This document shows, piece by piece, positions 35,621 to 44,033 of a stretch of 64,000 nt of DNA. A program made the position numbers and the translations under genes. Numbering within the stretch: the first letter of the stretch is position 1; every line of letters begins with the position of its first letter. The stretch comes from JAHEJJ01 sp965212205 (GTDB taxonomy: Bacteria > Bacteroidota > Bacteroidia > Flavobacteriales > Flavobacteriaceae): positions 62,001-126,000 of the forward strand of contig CBDBUX010000018.1 in assembly GCA_965212205.1 (NCBI GenBank). Reading direction: 5' to 3'. The notes under the pieces are model-generated. The model saw nothing but the letters and a program-made list of their open reading frames with translations, was not told the DNA's origin and did no database searches.

Positions 35621-36887
35621 GCCGGTTCGAATCTAATTTGAGGAAAATAAAGAGCAAAACCGTAAAGCCCAATAAGCCCGATCCACCATAACTAAAAAAG
35701 GGCAGGGGAATCCCTATAGTGGGCAAAACACCGATCACCATACCGATATTGATGAAATAATGGATCAGCAGAATGGAGATCACACCATAGCCGAACATTC
35801 TGCTAAAATCGTTTTTTTGTCTTTCTGCAATACGTACCAGGCGCAACAACAGAAAAGTAAATAAAAGTACAACAAGGGTGGTTCCTATGAATCCCCACTC
35901 TTCTCCTACGGTGCTAAATATATAATCTGTATGCTGCTCGGGGACAAAGTCGCCCTTGGTCCGTGTTCCCTCCAGAAATCCTTTTCCGAAAAAACCTCCC
36001 GATTCGATGGCCTTTTCAGACTGATAGGTGTTATAGCCAATAGTTTTTCGGATGGTCTCCAGTTTATCCGGATCTTTTTCCAGGCGTAACCATAAACTGA
36101 AGCGATCCCGGTGGCGCTGTTCGAATACCTCATTAAAGACTAAATTCACCGATAGTGAAAACAAAATAGAGACCACGAATACCGCGATCATAGGTAGTAC
36201 AGGTACTTTAAAACTAGCTCTTTTAACCAAAAGGAAAATAGCGATAAGCAACACCAGTCCGATGGCAACCCATGTTGTGCCAAACATGAGTGTGGTTACG
36301 AATATCAATAATGCAAGAAAGGCAATTGCCAGGTAGTAGAGCGGAAGTCCTTCCCGGAATAAAACAAAGATGAGTGAAAAAAACACCAGGGCACTACCAG
36401 GGTCTGGTTGGGGTATGATCAGAAAAGCCGGGATAAGGATAATCAGAAAGGCATACAACTGATGCCTTGGCTTCTTAATATCGGTTTGTATGTCACTTAA
36501 ATATTTGGCCAGTGCAAGGGCCGTCGCAATTTTAGCAAATTCTGAAGGCTGCAAATTGAAAAATCCTAAATCGTACCAGGAGGTTGCTCCGGCGATGGTT
36601 TTGCCAAACACAAACAATCCAATCAGGGAAACCAGTGAAATAATATATAATACACTGGCAAAGCGTTCATAGAAATTGGCCTCCAGAGCCAGCACAATAA
36701 ATATCGCTAGGGTACTGATCCCGATAAAGACCAATTGCTTCCCATAGAGTTGTGAGAAATTGAATATTGAGGGCTGGTCTTCAGAAAAAGTGCTGGAATA
36801 AATATTGACCCACCCTATGATGACAAGTAAGAAATATAGAAGAATAGTAAGCCAGTCGACCCGCTTTAAGACGCTTCTACCAGACAT
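35607..36887 (-). CDS. rodA: Rod-shape determining peptidoglycan glycosyltransferase RodA
   Basis: A SEDS-family polymerase that makes glycan strands during elongation, working with PBP2. I chose ATG 36887 (MSGRSVLKRVDW), giving 426 residues with ten or so TM helices and an 11-bp overlap with the end of mrdA; the longer frame to 36968 would lie inside mrdA. Family features: GATSWYDLGFFNLQPSEFAK near 100, IPQPDPGSALVFFSL near 155, HTDYIFSTVGEEWGF near 325, and PLPFFSYGGSGLLG near the end. Confidence 0.95.
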   Translation of the reverse strand: MSGRSVLKRVDWLTILLYFLLVIIGWVNIYSSTFSEDQPSIFNFSQLYGKQLVFIGISTLAIFIVLALEANFYERFASVLYIISLVSLIGLFVFGKTIAGATSWYDLGFFNLQPSEFAKIATALALAKYLSDIQTDIKKPRHQLYAFLIILIPAFLIIPQPDPGSALVFFSLIFVLFREGLPLYYLAIAFLALLIFVTTLMFGTTWVAIGLVLLIAIFLLVKRASFKVPVLPMIAVFVVSILFSLSVNLVFNEVFEQRHRDRFSLWLRLEKDPDKLETIRKTIGYNTYQSEKAIESGGFFGKGFLEGTRTKGDFVPEQHTDYIFSTVGEEWGFIGTTLVVLLFTFLLLRLVRIAERQKNDFSRMFGYGVISILLIHYFINIGMVIGVLPTIGIPLPFFSYGGSGLLGFTVLLFIFLKLDSNRLNEW

Positions 36888-38745
36888 ACTCGTTAATCTT
36901 GAATTCTTCACCACTGTAAGGCTTCGCATATTCGTGCTCAAGGGTCTTTTCCAACATTCGTTTTTCAAGATCCTTCCTTGTGATTTCGCCTTTAAGATAT
37001 TTTTCGATCAGCAAGGAGGCGATATGTCCGGCATATCTTGCACCATAATAGCCATGTTCAATAAAAACAGCCAGGGCGATTTTTGGATTGTCGACCGGGG
37101 CAAAGGCTACAAAAATACTATGATCGGTCAGCTGGGTCTTTACACTATCGATCCTGGTGTAATTCTCCACAGTTCCGGTTTTACCTGCGACATCTATTCC
37201 GGGTACCTGCAACCATTTTGCCGTTCCCTTTGTATAAACATCACTCATACCCCGAACCACAGGATCGAAATGTTTTTTGTCGATCGTAGTATGTTTCGGC
37301 TCTGTGAATTCTGGCTTTCTGATGGGAATGCCATCGATCTTTTTAAGGATATGAGGAGTGAAGTAATGACCCCTGTTAGCTATGGCAGCGGTCATATTTG
37401 CAAGTTGGATAGGGGTTGCGGCTACTTCTCCCTGCCCGATAGAGTTTGAGATAATATAGGAGGAGCTCCATCGGTTATCCCCATAAAAGCGATCGTAATA
37501 TGCTTTATCGGGAATCCTACCGGGTCTGCCGGTAGGTAGGTCATAGCCAAGAAAATCACCCAAACCGAAACTCTTCATATGGGCAGACCAAATGTCCATA
37601 CCCTCATCGGTGGTCTCAAATTTATCATAGATCTTTCTGAAAGTACCGGCGAAATAGGCATTACACGACTTGTATATCCCATTGTTCATATTCCGGATAC
37701 CACCACCACAGTGACATCCTCTTAAGGTATTCCCGACATAAAACCCATTGTAGCACCTGATCGTGGTTTCGGGTTTTATTACGCCTTCCTGAAGCGCTAC
37801 TAGAGCGTTAAGGGTCTTAAACGGGGAACCAGGTGATGGTTCGGCCAGGATAGCTCTGTCCCAAGTAGGTTTTGAAATGGTATCATAATGGAGTTTACTA
37901 TAGTTCCTGGACCGTTCTCTTCCGACCAGCAAAGCAGGATCATAGGTAGGCCCGGAAATAAGAGCCAGGATCTCACCTGTGGAAGGTTCGAGAGCAACAA
38001 TACCTCCGCGTTTGCCCTTCATCAATTTTTCTCCATATTCCTGAAGTGCCTTATCGAGGGTTACATATAGTTCTTTTCCCTGCTCCGGAAGTGTATCAAG
38101 GATCCCATTTTTATATGGTCCGATATCCCGATTAAAGCGGTCTTTTTGTATGAACTTAACACCTTTTCGCCCTCGCAGGATTTCTTCATACTGCTTCTCA
38201 ATTCCGGTTCGTCCGGTGAGTTCCCCCTGGACATAATAGGGGTTTTTTAGAAGGTCGGTCTCATTAACTTCACTGATATAGCCCAAAACATTGGCGCCAC
38301 TCGTTGTGCTATAATAACGCAGGGATCGTTTTTGTATATAGAAACCCTCGTATTTTCTCATTTTTTCCTGAAGACGTGCATAGTCTTCCTTCGAAAGCTG
38401 GGGTACCAGAACCGAGGGTAGCCGGGGAGAATATACCCTTGCTTTACGCAATTTCTCGATAAACTTATCTTTCTCAATTCTTAGGAGCTGACAAAATTCG
38501 AGGGTGTCGAGGGGTTTTACTTCCCGTGGGATAACCATTACGTCATATGCCGGTTGGTTGGCAACCAATAACCTGCCTTTACGATCGTAGATATAGCCAC
38601 GCTCCGGGTAATCATAGATTGCCTTTATCGCTGTATCTTCCAATACCTGGTTGGGGGAGAAACTAAATATCTGTAAATAGGAAAGTCTTCCTATAAAGGA
38701 AATTCCAATGATGATAATGATCGATGATAATAAGATCTTTTTCAT
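36877..38745 (-). CDS. mrdA: Penicillin-binding protein 2 (elongation transpeptidase)
   Basis: A class B PBP that cross-links peptidoglycan in the elongasome. The protein is 622 residues from ATG 38745; a GTG four codons earlier is the alternative. N-terminal TM anchor (ILLSSIIIIIGISFIGRLSY), PBP dimer domain (YDYPERGYIYDRKGRLLV), then the transpeptidase with SxxK in SPFKT near 305, SNSIGQGEVAATPIQLANM near 445, and KTGT in AGKTGTVENY near 515. It lies between mreD and rodA in the same orientation and overlaps rodA by 11 bp. Confidence 0.96.
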   Translation of the reverse strand: MKKILLSSIIIIIGISFIGRLSYLQIFSFSPNQVLEDTAIKAIYDYPERGYIYDRKGRLLVANQPAYDVMVIPREVKPLDTLEFCQLLRIEKDKFIEKLRKARVYSPRLPSVLVPQLSKEDYARLQEKMRKYEGFYIQKRSLRYYSTTSGANVLGYISEVNETDLLKNPYYVQGELTGRTGIEKQYEEILRGRKGVKFIQKDRFNRDIGPYKNGILDTLPEQGKELYVTLDKALQEYGEKLMKGKRGGIVALEPSTGEILALISGPTYDPALLVGRERSRNYSKLHYDTISKPTWDRAILAEPSPGSPFKTLNALVALQEGVIKPETTIRCYNGFYVGNTLRGCHCGGGIRNMNNGIYKSCNAYFAGTFRKIYDKFETTDEGMDIWSAHMKSFGLGDFLGYDLPTGRPGRIPDKAYYDRFYGDNRWSSSYIISNSIGQGEVAATPIQLANMTAAIANRGHYFTPHILKKIDGIPIRKPEFTEPKHTTIDKKHFDPVVRGMSDVYTKGTAKWLQVPGIDVAGKTGTVENYTRIDSVKTQLTDHSIFVAFAPVDNPKIALAVFIEHGYYGARYAGHIASLLIEKYLKGEITRKDLEKRMLEKTLEHEYAKPYSGEEFKINEYVW

Positions 38746-38826
38746 GTATTCAATCACTCAGATACAACAAATCTGTCTTGGTCTCACTGGACCTTCAGCT
38801 CGAAGTAAACCTTTTCATCTTAGATT

Positions 38827-39336
38827 TTACTCTTTTTGAACGCTAAACAAGGAACTGAACAAGAGGCACAATATCAGTGTCCCCATTCCTGTGAAAATAA
38901 CTTTCTTCAAAATTACCAGCAAATTTGGTAAGCTAAAAATTTCAAGCGTAAAGAAAATCACATGGTGTGCTACAATTAATAACGCCAGGAATGTAATTTG
39001 TTGTGCGCGTGTGGTGTTAGAAAGTTTAAAACTTTGAAATTCGTAATTGATCCCAAAAACAAAGCGCATAATGGTGGGCCTTAAATAGGCGATACTTACG
39101 GTTGCAGCGGCGTGCAGGGCTAAGGTGTCGGAGAAGATATCAATGACAAACCCCAATAAGAAACCCACGCCGATAAATACAGCCCGATTTTCTTTTATCG
39201 GATACCAGTAAAGGAACAGTATATAAATCATCGGATTGATAAAACCGAAGAAATTTAGTCGGTTGAATACCAGAACCTGTACCAGCACAAGCAAGGTAAA
39301 CCTCAGGATATTGATAAAATAACGACTACCGGTCAT
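38827..39336 (-). CDS. mreD: Rod shape-determining protein MreD
   Basis: A 169-residue integral membrane protein with about five TM helices (FTLLVLVQVLVFNRL, PMIYILFLYWYPI, VFIGVGFLLGFVIDIF, ITFLALLIVAHHVIFF, GTLILCLLFSSLF). Low sequence conservation is normal for MreD; the call rests on size, helix pattern and place between mreC (11-bp overlap) and mrdA. It belongs to the elongasome and helps to tie MreC to the membrane. Confidence 0.92.
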   Translation of the reverse strand: MTGSRYFINILRFTLLVLVQVLVFNRLNFFGFINPMIYILFLYWYPIKENRAVFIGVGFLLGFVIDIFSDTLALHAAATVSIAYLRPTIMRFVFGINYEFQSFKLSNTTRAQQITFLALLIVAHHVIFFTLEIFSLPNLLVILKKVIFTGMGTLILCLLFSSLFSVQKE

Positions 39337-40144
39337 TGTTTAAATCATTTTCCAGTTCGAGAATTTCCTCCCGGCTGGGATTATCAATAATATATACGTT
39401 CTTCAGATTGGTCATATCGTTAAAGAGTTGAACGTCTATATTGTAAGAGCTTTGTGAGGTGTTCAGATCAAATTTTTTAATAGTACCAATGGGAATGTTT
39501 TCAGGGAAAATACTCGACCTTGCTCCTGTTACGATGGTATCGCCAACCAGCAAGTTTACCAACCTGGGAATATCTTCGAGTTGAACCTCGTCGAAACGAC
39601 TGGTATTCCATATTAGTGAGCCAAAATTATTTGTGCCTTTGATCTTAGCATTGATATTCGATTTAGTGTTTAGGATACTCTGTACAGCGGCATAGTTGTT
39701 GGAAGTCTTCTCAACGATACCCAGGATCCCAAGCGCAGTGATCACCCCCATATCTTGTTTCACACCATGATTTTTTCCCCGGTTTATGGTGATATAATTA
39801 TCCTGGTTCGAATAACTGTTCTTGATAATCCTCGCAGAAAGTATAGTATAATTAAGCCGCGCCGTGTCGAGTTCTACAGAATCTCTCTCTTCGTTATTGT
39901 AGAGCAAAGATCGCAGACGACGGTTCTCTTCCACAAGCTGATGGTTAATATCTCCCAGTTTGAAGTAATTAGAGATCCGATCCATGCTATTGTATATGCT
40001 GCCACTGAACCAGTTGGCGGAATTAAAATATTTGGAACGATGGTATGAATGAGATTGAACGGTAAATGCCAGGGAAATAATAAGCAGGAGGATATACAGC
40101 AACGTTATTTTGTAACGTAGAATGAAATTAATTATCTGCTGCAT
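39326..40144 (-). CDS. mreC: Rod shape-determining protein MreC
   Basis: A 272-residue bitopic periplasmic protein: TM helix at about 11-28 (ITLLYILLLIISLAFTV), a coiled coil around 60-88 (INHQLVEENRRLRSLLYNNE), then the beta-rich MreC domain (NYITINRGKNHGVKQDMGV, LVGDTIVTGARSSIFPEN). It activates PBP2 and links MreB with the periplasmic synthases. It is 69 bp after mreB and overlaps mreD by 11 bp. Confidence 0.95.
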   Translation of the reverse strand: MQQIINFILRYKITLLYILLLIISLAFTVQSHSYHRSKYFNSANWFSGSIYNSMDRISNYFKLGDINHQLVEENRRLRSLLYNNEERDSVELDTARLNYTILSARIIKNSYSNQDNYITINRGKNHGVKQDMGVITALGILGIVEKTSNNYAAVQSILNTKSNINAKIKGTNNFGSLIWNTSRFDEVQLEDIPRLVNLLVGDTIVTGARSSIFPENIPIGTIKKFDLNTSQSSYNIDVQLFNDMTNLKNVYIIDNPSREEILELENDLNNDR

Positions 40145-40213
40145 TCACCTTTTAATTGTTAATTTCAGTTCGAGTAGGACTCTATATCATCTCCGGAATA
40201 CTTTAGGTAATTC

Positions 40214-41242
40214 TTATTTTATAAGAATACTTTTATAGCGTTCCAGATTTTTAAGTGCAATTCCTGTGCCTCTGACCACTGCCCTTAAAGGATCTTCTGC
40301 AATATAAACCGGAAGATCTGTCTTTTGTGACAGCCTGCGATCGAGACCTCTTAACATAGAACCTCCGCCGGCAAGATATATTCCGGTATTATAGATATCC
40401 GCGGCCAATTCGGGGGGTGTTTGAGAAAGTGTTTCCATGACCGCATCTTCGACCCTAAGAATAGACTTATCGAGTGCTTTTGCGATCTCCCTGAAAGAAA
40501 TCTGAACCTGTTTAGGTTTTCCGGTCAGAAGATCGCGCCCCTGCACCGACATGTCATCGGGTGGAGATTGAAGATCTTCAATGGCAGAACCGATCTGTAT
40601 CTTTATATTCTCAGCCGTGCTTTCCCCCACATATAGATTGTGCTGGGTTCGCATATAATAGATGATATCGTTAGTAAACACATCACCTGCAATTTTTACT
40701 GATTTGTCGCAAACGATCCCACCAAGCGCAATTACCGCAATTTCCGTGGTACCCCCTCCGATGTCTACGATCATATTACCTTTGGGTTGCATGATGTCTA
40801 ACCCGATTCCTATTGCGGCCGCCATGGGTTCGTGAATGAGGTATACCTCTTTCCCGTTTACCCTTTCTGCAGACTCTTTAACCGCACGCATTTCCACTTC
40901 GGTAATCCCCGAAGGAATACAAATAACCATCCGAAGTGCTGGAGGAAACCATTTCTTCTTAAGGGCGGGGATGTTCTTGATGAACATGTTGATCATTTTT
41001 TCCGATGCATCAAAATCTGCGATCACCCCATCTTTAAGCGGCCTTATCGTCTTGATGTTTTCATGCGTCTTGCCCTGCATCATATTAGCTTCCTTCCCAA
41101 CGGCGATGATCTTACCGGTGATCCGGTCCCGGGCCACAATAGATGGACTGTCTACCACCACCTTGTCGGCGTGGATGATCAGTGTATTTGCAGTGCCAAG
41201 ATCGATGGCTATTTCTTCAGTCAGGAAATCAAAAAACCCCAT
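40214..41242 (-). CDS. mreB: Rod shape-determining protein MreB (bacterial actin)
   Basis: A 342-residue actin homologue that forms membrane-bound filaments guiding lateral wall growth. Nucleotide-binding motifs: IDLGTANTLI (phosphate 1) at residue 13, MIVDIGGGTTEIAVIALGG (phosphate 2) near 157, and YLAGGGSMLRGLDRRL near 290 (adenosine). VCIPSGITEVEMRAVKESAE is typical of the family. Length is standard. A -7-like TACTTTTG (reverse strand, 41285-41292) between purH and mreB may give it its own promoter. Confidence 0.97.
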   Translation of the reverse strand: MGFFDFLTEEIAIDLGTANTLIIHADKVVVDSPSIVARDRITGKIIAVGKEANMMQGKTHENIKTIRPLKDGVIADFDASEKMINMFIKNIPALKKKWFPPALRMVICIPSGITEVEMRAVKESAERVNGKEVYLIHEPMAAAIGIGLDIMQPKGNMIVDIGGGTTEIAVIALGGIVCDKSVKIAGDVFTNDIIYYMRTQHNLYVGESTAENIKIQIGSAIEDLQSPPDDMSVQGRDLLTGKPKQVQISFREIAKALDKSILRVEDAVMETLSQTPPELAADIYNTGIYLAGGGSMLRGLDRRLSQKTDLPVYIAEDPLRAVVRGTGIALKNLERYKSILIK

Positions 41243-41284
41243 GTAAATTAGTTTGGTTTCGGATTATTGGATTTGGTTTATCGA

Positions 41285-41292
41285 CAAAAGTA
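41285..41292 (-). promoter_or_regulatory. -7 element upstream of mreB
   Basis: TACTTTTG on the reverse strand, a perfect TAnnTTTG in the 56-bp purH-mreB gap. No clear TTG at -33, so the support is moderate. Confidence 0.4.
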
Positions 41293-41298
41293 GTAAAA

Positions 41299-42831
41299 TT
41301 AATGCTTAAAATGACGAGTACCTGTCATGACCATCGCCATGTCGTTTTGGTCGCAATAATCTATACTCAACTGATCTTTTATCGATCCCCCGGGCTGTAT
41401 AACACTTCTTATCCCGGCCGAAAAAGCGATCTCCACACAATCGGGAAATGGAAAGAAAGCGTCGCTGGCCATCACGGCGCCATCGAGGTCGAAATCGAAC
41501 GACCGTGCTTTGTGAATGGCCTGATTCAAAGCATCGACCCTGGATGTCTGCCCTGTACCACTGGCGCATAGCTGACCATTCTTTGCCAGGACAATGGTAT
41601 TGGACTTGGTGTGTTTGCAGATCTTAGAGGCGAAGATCAAATCGTCTAATTCGCGCTCAGATGGTTTGTTTTGAGTCACATAATCGAGTTGCTCTTTACT
41701 ATCGGTTCTATTGTCTTTATCCTGAACAAGGAAACCATTCAAACAGGTTCGTACCAGTTGATCAGACAATACAACCTTTTTCTGTACAAGTAAGATCCTG
41801 TTCTTCTTTCCCTTGAGTATTTCAATAGCGGTTTCCTCGAAAGCCGGTGCGATGACCACTTCACAGAATAGTTTATGGATTTCTTCAGCTGTAGACCCAT
41901 CTATAGGTGAATTGCTTATGAGGATCCCACCGAATGCAGAAACGGGATCTCCAGCCAAAGCATCGAGATATGCTTCTTTAACCGTACTCCGTCGGGCAAA
42001 GCCACAAGCATTATTGTGCTTCAAGATGGCAAACGTTGGTTGTTCGTCTCGAAACTCTTCCATCAGATTTACGGCGGCATCTACATCCAGCAAGTTATTG
42101 TAGGAGAGCTCCTTCCCATGAAGCTTATCGAAAACAGCATCGAAATCACCGAAATAATACCCACGCTGATGTGGATTTTCTCCATATCGTAAAATCTTGC
42201 CCTGCTGTTCACTTATTTTAAAGGATCCCAATTCGTCCGAATCGTCGAAATAGTTAAAAATGGCGGAGTCGTAATGGGAAGAAATATCGAAAGCTTTTCT
42301 GGCAAAGCCTTTGCGTTGTTCTAGGCTAGTGCTACCCTGGCCCTCAGAAAGGATATTCAAAAATGACCCATAGTCTTCCATGGAAGAAACACATAGTACA
42401 TCTTTGTAGTTTTTGGCCGCTGCTCTGATTAATGAAATCCCACCTATATCGATCTTTTCGATGATCTGTTGTTCGCTTGCCCCTTCGGCAACTGTTTTTT
42501 CGAAAGGATAAAGGTCTACAATTACAATGTCGAGCTGCGGAATATCATACTCTTCGAGCTGGGCTACATCGCTTTCCTGGTCTTGCCGATTAAGGATGCC
42601 GCCAAAGACCTTGGGGTGTAATGTCTTTACTCTTCCTCCAAGGATGGACGGGTAGCTGGTGACTTCTTCAACAGGGATGACTTCGACACCTAGTTCTTTG
42701 ATGTATTTTTCGGTGCCACCTGTAGAGTATATGGTAACGCCGAGATCGTCTAGCTTTCTCACAATGGGCTCAAGGCCATCTTTATGGAAAACAGATATCA
42801 GTGCGGTAGAGGCCTTTTTTATTGTGCTCAT
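41299..42831 (-). CDS. purH: Bifunctional AICAR formyltransferase/IMP cyclohydrolase
   Basis: Catalyses the last two steps of de novo IMP synthesis. The protein is 510 residues. The N-terminal MGS-like cyclohydrolase domain (residues 1-195) has YSTGGTEKYIKELGVEV, GGRVKTLHPKVFGGIL and DLYPFEKTVAEGA; the formyltransferase domain has LRYGENPHQRGYYF near 212 and the catalytic KHNNACGFAR near 268. The C-terminus IDYCDQNDMAMVMTGTRHFKH is typical. Located directly upstream of mreBCD, with a -7-like TACATTTG at 42851-42858. Confidence 0.97.
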   Translation of the reverse strand: MSTIKKASTALISVFHKDGLEPIVRKLDDLGVTIYSTGGTEKYIKELGVEVIPVEEVTSYPSILGGRVKTLHPKVFGGILNRQDQESDVAQLEEYDIPQLDIVIVDLYPFEKTVAEGASEQQIIEKIDIGGISLIRAAAKNYKDVLCVSSMEDYGSFLNILSEGQGSTSLEQRKGFARKAFDISSHYDSAIFNYFDDSDELGSFKISEQQGKILRYGENPHQRGYYFGDFDAVFDKLHGKELSYNNLLDVDAAVNLMEEFRDEQPTFAILKHNNACGFARRSTVKEAYLDALAGDPVSAFGGILISNSPIDGSTAEEIHKLFCEVVIAPAFEETAIEILKGKKNRILLVQKKVVLSDQLVRTCLNGFLVQDKDNRTDSKEQLDYVTQNKPSERELDDLIFASKICKHTKSNTIVLAKNGQLCASGTGQTSRVDALNQAIHKARSFDFDLDGAVMASDAFFPFPDCVEIAFSAGIRSVIQPGGSIKDQLSIDYCDQNDMAMVMTGTRHFKH

Positions 42832-42850
42832 TTTAGTGGGATTAAGGAAA

Positions 42851-42858
42851 CAAATGTA
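42851..42858 (-). promoter_or_regulatory. -7 element upstream of purH
   Basis: TACATTTG on the reverse strand, 20 bp before the purH ATG, a perfect TAnnTTTG. The -33 position is a poor match. Confidence 0.4.
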
Positions 42859-42910
42859 AACTTTTGGCTGCTAAATGGGTAGTTGTGTTATTAACAAAAT
42901 CCGGAAAGTT

Positions 42911-43363
42911 TTAAAGAATTTTGGCTACCTCCCGGTTGATGAATTCAAGAAAACGCTCATCCTCTTCTGTAAAGGGATCGAGCGATTCTGAATCTATATC
43001 GATCTGGCCAATATTTTCCCCATCTTTAAAAAGAGGAACGACGATCTCAGATTTTACATCAAGACCACAAGCGATATAGTTTTCCTGGGCTGACACATCG
43101 GGTACTACAAAATTCTCATTGCTTTCGGCCACCTGTCCGCAAATCCCTTTCCCAAAGGGAATGATGGTATGATCGGTCGGAGCTCCGGCAAAAGGACCCA
43201 GCTTGAGTTCTTGCTTATCACCATTTTTAAAATAGAAACCCACCCAGTTGTAGTAAGGGATATTTGATCGAAGAAGGACACAAATCTTTTCCAGCCGGGA
43301 ATTGGTGTCCAGTCTGGAATGATGTAATATTGAGGTTACCTGAGGCCTAAGTTTCTGATGCAT
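42911..43363 (-). CDS. GAF-domain free methionine-(R)-sulfoxide reductase-like protein
   Basis: A 150-residue single GAF domain from ATG 43363 (five more codons if TTG 43378 is used). NWVGFYFKNGDKQELKLGPF, FGKGICGQVAESNENFVVPD and SEIVVPLFKDGENIGQIDID match fRMsr (YebR/MsrC), which reduces free Met-R-O through an active-site Cys in the GAF pocket. Cys in GKGIC and in YIACGLDVKSE (the catalytic one by alignment) are present, but the third Cys of the E. coli enzyme, a few residues before GKGIC, is replaced (HTIIPFG). Function likely kept with two cysteines. Confidence 0.85.
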   Translation of the reverse strand: MHQKLRPQVTSILHHSRLDTNSRLEKICVLLRSNIPYYNWVGFYFKNGDKQELKLGPFAGAPTDHTIIPFGKGICGQVAESNENFVVPDVSAQENYIACGLDVKSEIVVPLFKDGENIGQIDIDSESLDPFTEEDERFLEFINREVAKIL

Positions 43364-43484
43364 TTCGACTTTTTCCAAAATTAAAAAATCAGCTGTTTCG
43401 ATTAGGAATAATTACGCTAAAATTGCGTTAATACAATGCGTCTCAACAACTTTGGGCAGTTTTTTTTGTAATTTTACACCCGTT

Positions 43485-43895
43485 ATGAAATTCCTTCGGA
43501 ATCTTGGCATTAAGTTACTCGCTACCCTGGTAGTTCTTTCGAGTCTTTCCTGGACTATGGAGGAACATTATTGTATGGGTCGCCTGGTAGATGTAGCCAT
43601 CTTTGGGGAATCGCATGGTTGTGGTATGGAAATGGAGAATTCCCTGCCCGGGCAGGATCAGGAGAAAAACACTTCCTGTTGCGATGAACAAATTGTTGTT
43701 TTCGATGGCCAGGATCAGCTTAAACTGAATAAAGATCATATAGAATTTTCGCAGCCCATTCTCAGTGTCTGCTGGTACTATGTTTATAGCACTTTCCTGC
43801 AAACTTCACCTGATCTGATTCCACCCGCTGAATATCCACCACCTCCGGTGTATGTGAGGGATATACAACTCCTCGATGAGATATTCTTAATTTGA
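43485..43895 (+). CDS. HYC_CC_PP family protein
   Basis: A 136-residue exported protein from ATG 43485. Signal-like hydrophobic segment (LGIKLLATLVVLSSLSW), then EEHYC (residues 26-30), a second motif SHGCGMEM (Cys46, Met-rich), SCC (65-66) and near the end PPAEYPPPPVYVRD. These HYC, CC and PP motifs define a small Bacteroidota family of unknown function. Paired Cys, His and Met suggest metal binding. It is followed by a TonB receptor and a CxxC metallochaperone-like protein on the same strand, consistent with a metal module. An in-frame start at 43452 would disturb the signal peptide. Confidence 0.8.
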   Translation: MKFLRNLGIKLLATLVVLSSLSWTMEEHYCMGRLVDVAIFGESHGCGMEMENSLPGQDQEKNTSCCDEQIVVFDGQDQLKLNKDHIEFSQPILSVCWYYVYSTFLQTSPDLIPPAEYPPPPVYVRDIQLLDEIFLI

Positions 43896-43971
43896 TTTTT
43901 GACTTCAGATCTTGAGTAGGATTCCCGCAATGGTGTAATTCGAAACTCAGATCTGATTACTACTCCATTTT

Positions 43972-43987
43972 CACTCCGCTAGGAGTG
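43972..43987. promoter_or_regulatory. Palindrome flanked by direct repeats upstream of the TonB receptor
   Basis: CACTCC-GCTA-GGAGTG is a perfect inverted repeat, placed between TACTCCATTTT (43961-43971) and TATTCCATTTT (43988-43998), which are direct repeats differing at one base. The arrangement, about 50 bp before the receptor ATG, could be an operator. No T-run follows, so it is not an ordinary terminator. Confidence 0.4.
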
Positions 43988-44033
43988 TATTCCATTTTAT
44001 TCTAAGAAAAATCAAATTTGTATATCACAATCA

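Noticed and set aside
36888..36968. Longer rodA start at 36968
   Set aside because: It would put 27 extra residues without membrane character inside mrdA; the ATG at 36887 gives a standard RodA N-terminus.
40832..41251. Forward ORFs of about 139 codons opposite mreB
   Set aside because: They are antisense frames of a highly conserved gene with no recognisable protein sequence.
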